This document shows, piece after piece, positions 1 to 6,803 of a DNA stretch of 8,711 bases (position 1 is the stretch's first letter; each line of letters opens with the position of its first letter). The stretch is from Alphaproteobacteria bacterium (GTDB lineage Bacteria; Pseudomonadota; Alphaproteobacteria; Rhizobiales; Aestuariivirgaceae): the NCBI GenBank assembly GCA_024279045.1, contig JAJRRZ010000178.1:1-8711 (forward strand). Direction: 5' to 3'. The position numbers were made by a program, and so were the translations under genes. Below the pieces are notes generated by a model, which made no database searches, had not been told where the DNA came from, and worked only from the letters and a program-made list of their open reading frames with translations.

Positions 1-12
1 CCGATGCGCCTG

Positions 13-2823
13 TCACTCATCCCCACCATCTCCCACCGCGTTCCCTGCGTCGGCCTGCACATCCGCCGAGCCGTTCTCCTCTTCTTCGCCGTCGTCCTGA
101 GGCTCGGAGATGCGCTCGGCGGACACCACGCGTTCGTCCTCCTCGGTGCGAAAGACGATCACCCCTTGCGTTGCGCGCCCGGCGATGCGGATTTCGTTCA
201 CGTTGGTGCGGATGAGCTTGCCCTTGTCGGTTACCAGCATGATCTGGTCGCCATCCTCCACCGGGAAAGTGGCCACCAGATTGCCGGTCTTGCCGCTCAG
301 CTTCATCGCCGTGATGCCCTTGCCGCCACGCGCGGTGGTGCGGAACTCGTGCGATGAGCTGCGCTTGCCGTAGCCGCGCTCGGACAGGGTGAGGATGAGC
401 TGTTCGGCTGCCTCGATCTCGGCGAAGCGTTCGGGCGAGAGCGGTTGTTCCGGGGCTGCGGGGCTGTCGCTGCCTTCGCCCCTCTCTGCGCGCTTTGCGC
501 GGAAGTATGCATCGCGCTCTTCCGGGGTGATGTCGAAATGCCTCACCACGGCCATGGAGATGACACGGTCTCCCTCGGCCAGCGAAATGCCACGCACACC
601 GGTGGAGCTGCGCCCGGCGAAGACGCGGATGGCCGTTACCGGAAAGCGGATGGCCTGCCCGGCGGCGGTGGTCAGCAGGATGTCGTCGTCTTCGGTGCAG
701 ATGGCCACGTCGAGGATGGCATCGTCTTCATCCAGCTTCATGGCGATCTTGCCATTGCGCTTGATGCCGGTGAAGTCGGACAGGCGATTGCGCCGCACGT
801 TGCCCGAGGTGGTGGCAAACATCACGTCCAGTTCGCCCCATTTCTCCTCGTCTTCCGGCAGGGGCAGCACGGAGGTGATGGTTTCGCCCTGTTGCAATGG
901 CAGCAAGTTGACGATGGGCGTGCCACGCGCGGCGGGCGCGGCAGGGGGCAGGCGATAGACCTTCAGTTGATAGGCCATGCCACGCGAGGTGAAGAACACC
1001 AGCGGCGTGTGGGTATTGGCCACGAACAGGCGGGTAACGAAATCCTCCTCGCGCGTCTTCACGCCGGCGCGGCCCTTGCCACCGCGGCGCTGGGCGCGGT
1101 AGGTGGCCAGCGGCACGCGCTTGATGTAGCCGCGATGGGTGATGGTTACCACCATGTCCTCCCGTGCGATGAGCGATTCGTCATCGACATCGCCCAGCGC
1201 GTCGGAGATCTCCGTGCGCCGCGCATCGGCGTGGGCCTCGCGGATCTCGTCCAGCTCGTTCACGATGATGTCCAGCACGCGCTGGCGCGAACGCAGGATG
1301 TCGAGATAGTCGGCGATCTCGTCGGCCAGTTTCTGCAACTGTCCGCCGATTTCCTCACGCCCCAGGGCGGTGAGCCGGTGCAGGCGCAAGTCGAGGATGG
1401 CGCGGGCCTGCACCTCGGTGAGGCGGCAGGTGTCATCGTCGTTGATGATCACGCGCGGATCGTCGATCAGCCGGATGTAGCCCAGCATGTCGCCGACCGG
1501 CCAGTCGCGCGCCATGAGCTGTTCGCGCGCAGCCTCCGGATTGGGCGCGGCGCGAATGATGCGGATGACCTCGTCGATATTGGCAACGGCAATGGCCAGG
1601 CCCACCAGCACATGGGCGCGGTCGCGCGCCTTGGCCAGCAGATGGCGGGTGCGACGGGTGATGACCTCCTCGCGGAAACGCAGGAATTGCTCCAGCAACT
1701 GCTTCAGGTTCAGCGTTTCCGGCCTGCCGCCAACCAGTGCGACGTTGTTCACGCCGAAGGTGGTTTGCAGAGGCGTGTATCGGTAGAGCTGGTTGAGCAC
1801 CACGTCGGGCGTGGCATCGCGCTTCAGCTCCACCACTACGCGCATGCCGTGGCGGTCGGATTCGTCGCGGATGTCGGCAATGCCCTCGATGCGCTTTTCC
1901 TTCACCAGGTCGGCAATCTTCTCCACCATCGCCGCCTTGTTCACCTGGTAGGGGATTTCGGTGATGATGATGGCGTGGCGGTCCTTGCGGATTTCCTCGA
2001 TGGAGGCGCGCCCACGGATGGTGATGGAGCCGCGGCCCGTGTGATAGGCATCGTGAATGCCCTTGTGCCCCAGAATGATGCCCCCGGTGGGGAAGTCCGG
2101 GCCGGGCAGATGCTGCATCAGCTCGTCGATGGAAATGTCCGGATTGTCAATGAGCGCTTTCGTGGCGTCGATGACCTCGCCGAGGTTGTGCGGTGCCATG
2201 TTGGTGGCCATGCCCACGGCAATGCCGCCGGCGCCGTTGACCAGCAGGTTGGGAAAGCGTGCGGGCAATACGACAGGCTCGCGCTCCGAGCCGTCGTAGT
2301 TGGGCACGAAGTCCACCGTGTCCTTGTCGATGTCCTCCAGCAGGAAGCGCGCCACCGGCGCCAGGCGTGTTTCGGTGTAGCGCATGGCCGCCGGCGGGTC
2401 GCCATCGACGGAGCCGAAATTGCCCTGGCCGTCGAGCAACGGCAGGCGCATGGAGAAATCCTGCGCCAGGCGCACCAGTGCGTCATAGACGGCCTGATCG
2501 CCATGCGGGTGATATTTACCGATGACATCGCCCACCACGCGGGCCGACTTGCGGTAGGGCCGGTTCCACAGGTAGCCGTTCTCGTGCATCGAGTAGAGAA
2601 TGCGCCGGTGCACCGGCTTCAGCCCGTCGCGCACGTCGGGCAGGGCGCGCGCCACGATCACGCTCATGGCATAGTCGAGGTAGGAGCGCTTCATCTCCTC
2701 CTCGATGGCGATGGGATGGATATCGCCATCGCCTGACGGCGGCTGCTGATGTTCCTGGTCGGTCAAGGTGTCGTCCCCGGTTGTGCCCGGCGCGGCGCGC
2801 TGGCCGGCGGGGCGAATGTGCAT
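13..2823 (-). CDS. gyrA: DNA gyrase subunit A
   Basis: GyrA is the DNA-cleaving and rejoining subunit of DNA gyrase (A2B2 with GyrB), which adds negative supercoils using ATP. The 936-residue frame is complete, with TGA at 13-15. It is longer than E. coli GyrA (875). Seen: the N-terminal EEEMKRSYLDYAMSVIV signature (about 41-57), the quinolone-determining region HPHGD(Q)AVYD (105-114), catalytic Tyr149 in AAMRYTE, and the GyrA box QRRGGKG at 578-584, followed by the C-terminal beta-pinwheel blades. A charged insertion at about 765-805 in the pinwheel is of the kind I know from alphaproteobacteria. The last 30 residues are acidic, as in tails that tune supercoiling. Odd points: the residue equivalent to E. 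coli Ser83 is Gln110, while Asp114 (E. coli Asp87) is kept. The ATG at 2823 has no visible Shine-Dalgarno. A TTG at 2764-2766 (giving 917 residues, LTDQEHQQ) has GGGGA 7 nt upstream and may be the true start. Function is certain; the start is not. Confidence 0.97.
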   Translation of the reverse strand: MHIRPAGQRAAPGTTGDDTLTDQEHQQPPSGDGDIHPIAIEEEMKRSYLDYAMSVIVARALPDVRDGLKPVHRRILYSMHENGYLWNRPYRKSARVVGDVIGKYHPHGDQAVYDALVRLAQDFSMRLPLLDGQGNFGSVDGDPPAAMRYTETRLAPVARFLLEDIDKDTVDFVPNYDGSEREPVVLPARFPNLLVNGAGGIAVGMATNMAPHNLGEVIDATKALIDNPDISIDELMQHLPGPDFPTGGIILGHKGIHDAYHTGRGSITIRGRASIEEIRKDRHAIIITEIPYQVNKAAMVEKIADLVKEKRIEGIADIRDESDRHGMRVVVELKRDATPDVVLNQLYRYTPLQTTFGVNNVALVGGRPETLNLKQLLEQFLRFREEVITRRTRHLLAKARDRAHVLVGLAIAVANIDEVIRIIRAAPNPEAAREQLMARDWPVGDMLGYIRLIDDPRVIINDDDTCRLTEVQARAILDLRLHRLTALGREEIGGQLQKLADEIADYLDILRSRQRVLDIIVNELDEIREAHADARRTEISDALGDVDDESLIAREDMVVTITHRGYIKRVPLATYRAQRRGGKGRAGVKTREEDFVTRLFVANTHTPLVFFTSRGMAYQLKVYRLPPAAPAARGTPIVNLLPLQQGETITSVLPLPEDEEKWGELDVMFATTSGNVRRNRLSDFTGIKRNGKIAMKLDEDDAILDVAICTEDDDILLTTAAGQAIRFPVTAIRVFAGRSSTGVRGISLAEGDRVISMAVVRHFDITPEERDAYFRAKRAERGEGSDSPAAPEQPLSPERFAEIEAAEQLILTLSERGYGKRSSSHEFRTTARGGKGITAMKLSGKTGNLVATFPVEDGDQIMLVTDKGKLIRTNVNEIRIAGRATQGVIVFRTEEDERVVSAERISEPQDDGEEEENGSADVQADAGNAVGDGGDE

Positions 2824-2861
2824 GAAACAGGCACGGAATCAATCCGCTGAAAGTTGCCCGC

Positions 2862-2890
2862 AAGCTAGCAGAATGCATGTGCCGGGGCAA
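2862..2890 (-). promoter_or_regulatory. Candidate sigma-70-type promoter of gyrA
   Basis: Read on the minus strand, TTGCCC (2885-2890) and TAGCTT (2862-2867) are separated by exactly 17 nt in the gap between the potassium channel gene and gyrA. They match the -35 consensus at 4 of 6 positions and the -10 at 3 of 6. Transcription would begin around 2855, about 30 nt before the ATG at 2823 or about 90 nt before the TTG at 2766. The match is weak and rests on spacing and position only. Confidence 0.3.
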
Positions 2891-2914
2891 TTTTGCGCAC
2901 GGCGCGCAATGCCC
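2885..2914. repeat. Bulged inverted repeat upstream of gyrA
   Basis: GGGCA (2885-2889) pairs with TGCCC (2910-2914), and TTGCGC (2893-2898) pairs with GCGCAA (2904-2909). The loop is ACGGC and there is a three-base bulge, ATT, on one side only. No T-run follows on either strand, so a classical rho-independent terminator is unlikely. It lies between the end of the channel gene and gyrA and overlaps the candidate gyrA -35, so it could be a partial terminator, an operator, or chance in GC-rich DNA. Confidence 0.35.
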
Positions 2915-2942
2915 GTTGCAGGGTGTTGAAAACGTGCTGGTT

Positions 2943-3764
2943 TTATTGATCTTCCGGTTTTTCCGTGTGCCAGCGGCTCTGGCGCAGGCGGCGTTCGCGC
3001 TCGCGGCGGCGAATCTCCTGAAAGGCCGAGGCCAGCAGGCCCGACGGCACTGCCACCAGGCCAAGCCCCAGCAGCACGATGATGATGGTGAAGACACGCC
3101 CGCCGAAGGTGATGGGGTAGATGTCGCCATAGCCCACGGTAGTGAGCGTGATGACGGCCCACCACAGGGCATCGAACACGGTGGCATATTTCTCCGGCTG
3201 GGCAGCATGCTCGAACTGCCATATGCCCAGCGCTGCAAGATAGGTGAACAGCGCCACCACCGCCGCAAAGGCAACGACATCGTCCTTCACCAGTTGCCAG
3301 GCCAGGCGGAAATGGCGCAGCGAGCGGGCATAACGCGCCATCTTGAACACGCGGATCAGCCGCAGCAGCATCAGCCCGCGGATCTCGCGCAGGTCGGTGC
3401 CAAGCAGCCAGAACGGCGCGATCACGGCCAGATCCACCAGTCCGTAGAATGACGTGGCGTAGCGCCAGGGATGGGCGGTGCTCCACAGCCGGGCCAGATA
3501 TTCGGCGGTGAAGACAATCATCACGAACCATTCGAAGGCCTGAAACAGCCCGTGCGCCCAGCCGGGCAGGGAGGGCAGGGTTTCCAGCGAAATGGCGATG
3601 AGCGAGAGAATGATCAGCGCCTGGATGAACAGGGCAAAGCGCCACCCGGCCTTCGTGTGCGGATGTTCCAGCACCGAACGCACGCGCAGGCGCAGGCTGC
3701 GATGCCGCGGATGATCGGGAGGATCGGGCTGATTGGCGGCCTGGCGGATGGTCTCCGGGGTCAT
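2943..3764 (-). CDS. Six-transmembrane voltage-sensor-type potassium channel
   Basis: This is a 273-residue inner-membrane ion transport protein predicted to form a tetrameric K+ channel. Seen: hydrophobic segments at about 41-60 (S1), 75-95 (S2), 105-121 (S3), 160-182 (S5) and 222-247 (S6). A pore helix at about 196-208 ends in the K+ selectivity filter TTVGYGD (208-214). S4 (about 126-150) has basic residues at every third position (R126, R129, R135, R138, K141, R144, R147, R150; only 132 is missed), which is the pattern of a voltage sensor. S6 contains VAVPSG, a possible gating kink. The N-terminus is short and basic. The C-terminal tail (about 248-273) is short and charged, with no RCK or cyclic-nucleotide domain, so gating is more likely by voltage than by ligand. 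The start is 25 nt after the anmK stop, so the two are probably co-transcribed. No strong Shine-Dalgarno is visible. The physiological role (membrane potential, K+ efflux) is inferred from the family. Confidence 0.9.
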   Translation of the reverse strand: MTPETIRQAANQPDPPDHPRHRSLRLRVRSVLEHPHTKAGWRFALFIQALIILSLIAISLETLPSLPGWAHGLFQAFEWFVMIVFTAEYLARLWSTAHPWRYATSFYGLVDLAVIAPFWLLGTDLREIRGLMLLRLIRVFKMARYARSLRHFRLAWQLVKDDVVAFAAVVALFTYLAALGIWQFEHAAQPEKYATVFDALWWAVITLTTVGYGDIYPITFGGRVFTIIIVLLGLGLVAVPSGLLASAFQEIRRRERERRLRQSRWHTEKPEDQ

Positions 3765-3789
3765 GGCGTGATGCTCGTCATGGGGGCGC

Positions 3790-4995
3790 TCACGGCAGCA
3801 GCGGAATGGCGGTGCGCGGCATGGAAACGAAACCGCCAGAGCGTGGCTTGTCCACGCCGGTGGTAGTGGGCCAGGTGAGCGGCAGACGCTTCAGTGCCCG
3901 CACCGCCAGCCAGGCCCAGGCCTGAGCCTCCATGTGATCGCCATCCAGCTCCAGCGCTTCCGCCGGGGCCATCGGTGCATCGACTTCCTCGGCCAACATG
4001 CGCATCAGCGTGCGGTTGTGCCGTCCACCGCCGCAGACAATCCACATTTCCGGCGTGCCTGGCAGCCAGTCGCTGGCACGGGCGATGGTGTGAGCGGTAA
4101 AGCGGCACAGGGTGGCCAATGCATCTTCCGTGGAGAGGTTGTCCACCGGCTCGGCGCTGAAGGTGTCGCGATCGAAGCTGCGCGGTGGTGCGGCATGCAA
4201 TGGCGCCTGCGCCAGCAGGGCGTGCAAGGCGTCCTCGTTCACCGTGCCTTTCGCCGCCAGCGCGCCATTCTCGTCATGCGTCAGGCCGGTGCGGGCGCGC
4301 ACCAGATCATCCATCAGCGCATTGCCGGGGCCGGTGTCGAAGGCATGCGGCGGCTCGTCATCGCCGCCGATCCAGGTAACGTTGGCGACGCCGCCGATGT
4401 TGACGAACATCACCGGGCGCATGGGCAGGCGGCGGGCCAGCTGCACATGCCAGGCCGGAGCCAGCGGTGCGCCCTGACCGCCGTGCTCCATGTCATTGGC
4501 GCGCATGTCCCACACCACGGTCTCGCCCAGCTCCTGGGCCAGCGCATCGCCATCGCCCAGCTGAATGGTAATGCCGCGCTGCGGCGCGTGCAGCACCGTG
4601 TGGCCGTGAAAGCCCACCAGCCGCACCGGCTGGCCACGGCTCCGCATTTCCGCCATCACGTCACGGGCGAATTCGGCATGCAGGCGGGTGATCAGCTCTT
4701 CCACCTCTTCCAGGCAACCGGGGCGATCGTAACGATCGCCAATGGCGCCACTCTTCAACCCTTCCGCGGCATCCTTGCAGGCCTGCCGCAACAGGGCGCG
4801 GACATCCTCGTCATGGGGCTTGTGGAAGTGGCCCAGCACCTGCGCCTGTGCCACGCCGTCGGCATGCAGCACGGCGGCATCGATGCCATCGCCGCTGGTG
4901 CCGCTCATCAGCCCCAGCACAACGCAGGCCTCGTTGTCGTCAAGCCCCATCAGGGGTGCATTGGCGACGATGTCGTTATCGTTCTTTTCCCCCAT
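3790..4995 (-). CDS. anmK: Anhydro-N-acetylmuramic acid kinase
   Basis: AnmK is a cytoplasmic enzyme of peptidoglycan recycling. It uses ATP to open the 1,6-anhydro ring of anhydro-MurNAc and phosphorylate it, giving MurNAc-6-phosphate. The 401-residue protein has the family signatures in order: GLMSGTSGDGID (28-39, phosphate-binding loop of the ASKHA kinase fold), GFHGHTV (128-134), DMRANDMEHGGQGAPLAPAWH (163-183, with Asp168 the likely catalytic base by analogy), VNIGGVANVTWI (198-209), FDTGPGNALMD (219-229), CGGGRHNRTL (321-330) and EAQAWAWLAVRAL (356-368). It ends with LTWPTTTGVDKPRSGG. The start at 4995 is supported by GAGG five nt upstream. Met16 is closer to the usual family start but has no ribosome-binding site. 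The gene diverges from tyrS, an arrangement I know from other alphaproteobacteria, and is followed after 25 nt by the potassium channel gene. The murQ partner expected to use its product is not in the window. Confidence 0.95.
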   Translation of the reverse strand: MGEKNDNDIVANAPLMGLDDNEACVVLGLMSGTSGDGIDAAVLHADGVAQAQVLGHFHKPHDEDVRALLRQACKDAAEGLKSGAIGDRYDRPGCLEEVEELITRLHAEFARDVMAEMRSRGQPVRLVGFHGHTVLHAPQRGITIQLGDGDALAQELGETVVWDMRANDMEHGGQGAPLAPAWHVQLARRLPMRPVMFVNIGGVANVTWIGGDDEPPHAFDTGPGNALMDDLVRARTGLTHDENGALAAKGTVNEDALHALLAQAPLHAAPPRSFDRDTFSAEPVDNLSTEDALATLCRFTAHTIARASDWLPGTPEMWIVCGGGRHNRTLMRMLAEEVDAPMAPAEALELDGDHMEAQAWAWLAVRALKRLPLTWPTTTGVDKPRSGGFVSMPRTAIPLLP

Positions 4996-5013
4996 GCCTG
5001 CCTCGTGTTATTG

Positions 5014-5028
5014 GCGCATGTCATGCGC
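5014..5028. repeat. Perfect 15-bp palindrome in the anmK-tyrS divergent region
   Basis: GCGCATG-T-CATGCGC is a perfect 7-bp inverted repeat around one base. It lies in the 74-nt space (4996-5069) between the divergent anmK and tyrS start codons. A one-base loop cannot form a good RNA hairpin, so a dimeric DNA-binding protein site is the more natural reading. It could affect both genes. I could not place a clear sigma-70 promoter for either gene beside it. TTGACT at 5037-5042 resembles a -35 but has no good -10 at the right distance. Confidence 0.4.
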
Positions 5029-5069
5029 AACCATCCTTGACTCCTTCATCTAGGGGAAAATCACGCAAC

Positions 5070-6320
5070 ATGCCATACAGATCGGACTTTCTGCGCGTGC
5101 TCCGCGAGCGCGGCTTCATTCACCAGGTCTCCGAGCCGGAATTGCTGGACGAGAAGGCAGCCAGCGGGCGCATTACCGGCTACATTGGCTTCGACGCCAC
5201 GGCAAGGAGCCTGCATGCCGGGTCGCTGCTGCCCATCATGATGCTCTACTGGATGCAGCAGACCGGCCACAGGCCCATCGTGCTGATGGGCGGCGGCACG
5301 ACAAAGGTGGGCGATCCGTCCGGCAAGGACGAGTCGCGCAAGCTGCTGTCGGAAGAGGAAATCAACACAAACATAAATGGCATTCGCAAGATATTCGACA
5401 GGTTTCTGAAATTTGGCAGCGGGCCGACCGATGCGTTGATGATGAACAACGCCGAATGGCTGGACGAGTTGCAATACATTCCCTTCCTGCGCGATTACGG
5501 ACGGCATTTCACCATCAACCGCATGCTCACCTTCGAGTCGGTGAAGCGGCGCCTGGAGCGCGAGCAGCCGCTGACCTTTCTGGAATTCAACTACATGATC
5601 CTGCAGGCCTACGATTTCCTGGAGCTGTATCGGCGCGAGAAATGCGTGCTGCAGATGGGCGGCTCCGATCAGTGGGGCAACATCGTCAACGGCATGGAGC
5701 TGATTCGCCGCGTGGAGGGTGGCGAGGCCTTTGCCCTGACCGCGCCGCTGCTGACCACCGCTTCGGGCGCGAAGATGGGCAAGACGGCCTCCGGCGCGGT
5801 ATGGCTCGATGCCGAGCTGCTCAGCCCCTACGAATACTGGCAATACTGGCGCAACGTGGAAGATGCCGATGTCGGGCGCTTCCTGAAGCTGTTCACCACC
5901 CTGCCGCTGGACGAGATCGCCCGGCTGGAGGCTCTGCGGGGCGCGGAGATCAACGAGGCGAAAAAGGTGCTGGCAACGGAGGCCACGGCCATGGTGCATG
6001 GCCGCGCGGCGGCGGAAGACGCGGCAGAGACCGCGCGCAAGACCTTCGAGGAAGGCCGGTTGGGCGAGGCCCTGCCGACGGTGGAGGTGCCGGCTGCGGA
6101 GCTTGAACAGGGGCTGGGCCTGCTCAGGGCCATGGTGCTGGCCGGGCTGGCGGCATCCAATGGCGAGGCGCGCCGCGCGGTGAAGGGCGGCGCGGTGCGG
6201 GTGAACGACGAGAAGGTGGCGGATGAGCGGCTGCTGCTGACGCCTCGGCGCCTGAACGAACAGGGCGTGATCAAGCTGTCCTTCGGCAAGAAGCGCCACG
6301 CCCTGCTGAAGCCGGTGTGA
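5070..6320 (+). CDS. tyrS: Tyrosyl-tRNA synthetase
   Basis: Class I aminoacyl-tRNA synthetase that joins tyrosine to tRNA-Tyr in the cytoplasm and acts as a homodimer. The 416-residue protein is full length for the bacterial family. Seen: GFDATARSLHAGSLL (40-54), which carries the HIGH-equivalent HAGS, then GGGTTKVGDPSGKDESR (74-90). The tyrosine-pocket stretch YMILQAYDFLELY (175-187) and GSDQWGN (198-204) follow. The KMSKS-equivalent loop is KMGKT (235-239). The C-terminal S4 RNA-binding domain (about 350-416) includes NGEARRAVKGGAVRVNDEKV. The start is the ATG giving MPYRSDFLRVLRERGFIHQ, which matches the usual N-terminus. AGGGGA lies about 12 nt upstream, slightly far. The frame is open further upstream, but that part overlaps anmK in antisense and is not protein-like. 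The gene stands alone on the plus strand, and a palindromic mobile element lies 99 nt past its stop. Confidence 0.97.
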   Translation: MPYRSDFLRVLRERGFIHQVSEPELLDEKAASGRITGYIGFDATARSLHAGSLLPIMMLYWMQQTGHRPIVLMGGGTTKVGDPSGKDESRKLLSEEEINTNINGIRKIFDRFLKFGSGPTDALMMNNAEWLDELQYIPFLRDYGRHFTINRMLTFESVKRRLEREQPLTFLEFNYMILQAYDFLELYRREKCVLQMGGSDQWGNIVNGMELIRRVEGGEAFALTAPLLTTASGAKMGKTASGAVWLDAELLSPYEYWQYWRNVEDADVGRFLKLFTTLPLDEIARLEALRGAEINEAKKVLATEATAMVHGRAAAEDAAETARKTFEEGRLGEALPTVEVPAAELEQGLGLLRAMVLAGLAASNGEARRAVKGGAVRVNDEKVADERLLLTPRRLNEQGVIKLSFGKKRHALLKPV

Positions 6321-6419
6321 ATCCTTTCCGGACACAGGGCAGCAGCCCGGCACTTGTGCGCTTCCGATGTGTCAAGCGGGCATTTCCGCAGACTCCGTGG
6401 CCAGTCGGAAGAAGGTTTA

Positions 6420-6581
6420 GGGTCTGGACTCAATACCTGAGCACTGCCTATGTGCATTTTGCCTTCATATCAGACGGTTTTTCGTTCTTGCCAATAGCTC
6501 CAACTATTGCCTGCGAACGAAAAACCGCTGCTGTTTTGCCAAAATGCCCATGAGAAGCACTCATTTATTGAGACCAGACCC
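6420..6581. mobile_element. MITE / palindrome-associated transposable element, 162 bp
   Basis: Left end TAGGGTCTGGACTCAATA (6418-6435) and right end TATTGAGACCAGACCCTA (6566-6583) are inverted copies matching at 17 of 18 positions. A TA at 6418-6419 and at 6582-6583 fits a TA target duplication around a core beginning GGG and ending CCC. The symmetry continues inward: TGAG/CTCA (6438-6441, 6560-6563), ATGnGCATTTTG (6450-6461 against 6540-6551), CGGTTTTTCGTTC/GAACGAAAAACCG (6475-6487, 6515-6527) and CAATAG/CTATTG (6492-6497, 6504-6509). Nearly the whole element is therefore a palindrome centred near 6501. It encodes no protein and is visibly AT-richer than its flanks. By established criteria (short, non-coding, terminal inverted repeats, TA duplication) it is a MITE-like element. 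It would be mobilised in trans by a TA-targeting transposase, for example of the IS5 or IS630 type. The family assignment is inference. Confidence 0.75.
6475..6527. repeat. Central hairpin of the palindromic element
   Basis: A perfect 13-bp inverted repeat (CGGTTTTTCGTTC with GAACGAAAAACCG) encloses an internal loop, then a second 6-bp stem (CAATAG/CTATTG) closed by CTCCAA. Allowing one bulged A, CAG (6471-6473) and CTG (6528-6530) extend the stem outward. TTTT at 6534-6537 follows a few bases later on the plus strand. In a tyrS transcript this would fold as a stable hairpin and could act as a terminator or as 3' end protection. That role is inferred. Confidence 0.65.
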
Positions 6582-6803
6582 TAGTGGCCGACGCTGTCAG
6601 CCTCGAAGTGTTTCTTCACGACCAGCCACAGAAAAAAGCTGTTGCGATGCCCAACGGAGCCGGGATCACTCGCCATACGCTGCTCGACGACCGTGCTGCA
6701 CTTCAATCCTGAAGGCGCCAACGCTGCGCCGGCATGACAACATTGAACAACATGTCTTGCTGCCTGGAAACGGCAGGGCTGAGCAGGACAGCAATCGGCG
6801 TGT

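Larger units (their letters stand above)
6321..6803. other. Convergent intergenic region without a convincing gene
   Basis: This 483-nt gap lies between the tyrS stop and the stop of the minus-strand thioredoxin-like gene. The first 97 nt hold only a weak hairpin (GGGC 6337-6340 with GCCC 6345-6348, no T-run). The middle third is the palindromic element described separately. The last 220 nt hold two short hairpins that could help end the thioredoxin-like transcript: GGCGC 6714-6718 with GCGCC 6726-6730, and CTGCC 6760-6764 with GGCAG 6772-6776. Neither is followed by a T-tract on either strand. A 42-codon plus-strand frame (6584-6712, GTG start) begins exactly at the edge of the palindromic element. 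It matches no family I know, so I do not call it a gene. Confidence 0.6.

Noticed and set aside
445..2736. A 763-codon open frame on the plus strand opposite gyrA
   Set aside because: Its product is rich in His, Gln, Ala, Gly and Val with no domain, and it mirrors the gyrA codons. Long antisense frames are expected in GC-rich genes with strong third-position bias. gyrA on the other strand is unambiguous.
2922..2940. AAAAC/GTTTT inverted repeat just after the potassium channel stop as a terminator
   Set aside because: The stem is only five weak base pairs and has no T-run after it on the minus strand.
3934..5040. A 368-codon plus-strand frame opposite anmK
   Set aside because: It shows no recognisable motif, and anmK has all its family signatures on the minus strand.
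5061..6353. A 430-codon minus-strand frame opposite tyrS
   Set aside because: Low-complexity His/Gln/Ala-rich translation and complete overlap with a clear tyrS. It is a shadow frame.
6317..6553. A 78-codon plus-strand frame starting at the tyrS stop and running into the palindromic element
   Set aside because: It starts inside the tyrS stop region, crosses the mobile element boundary, and has no protein-like features.
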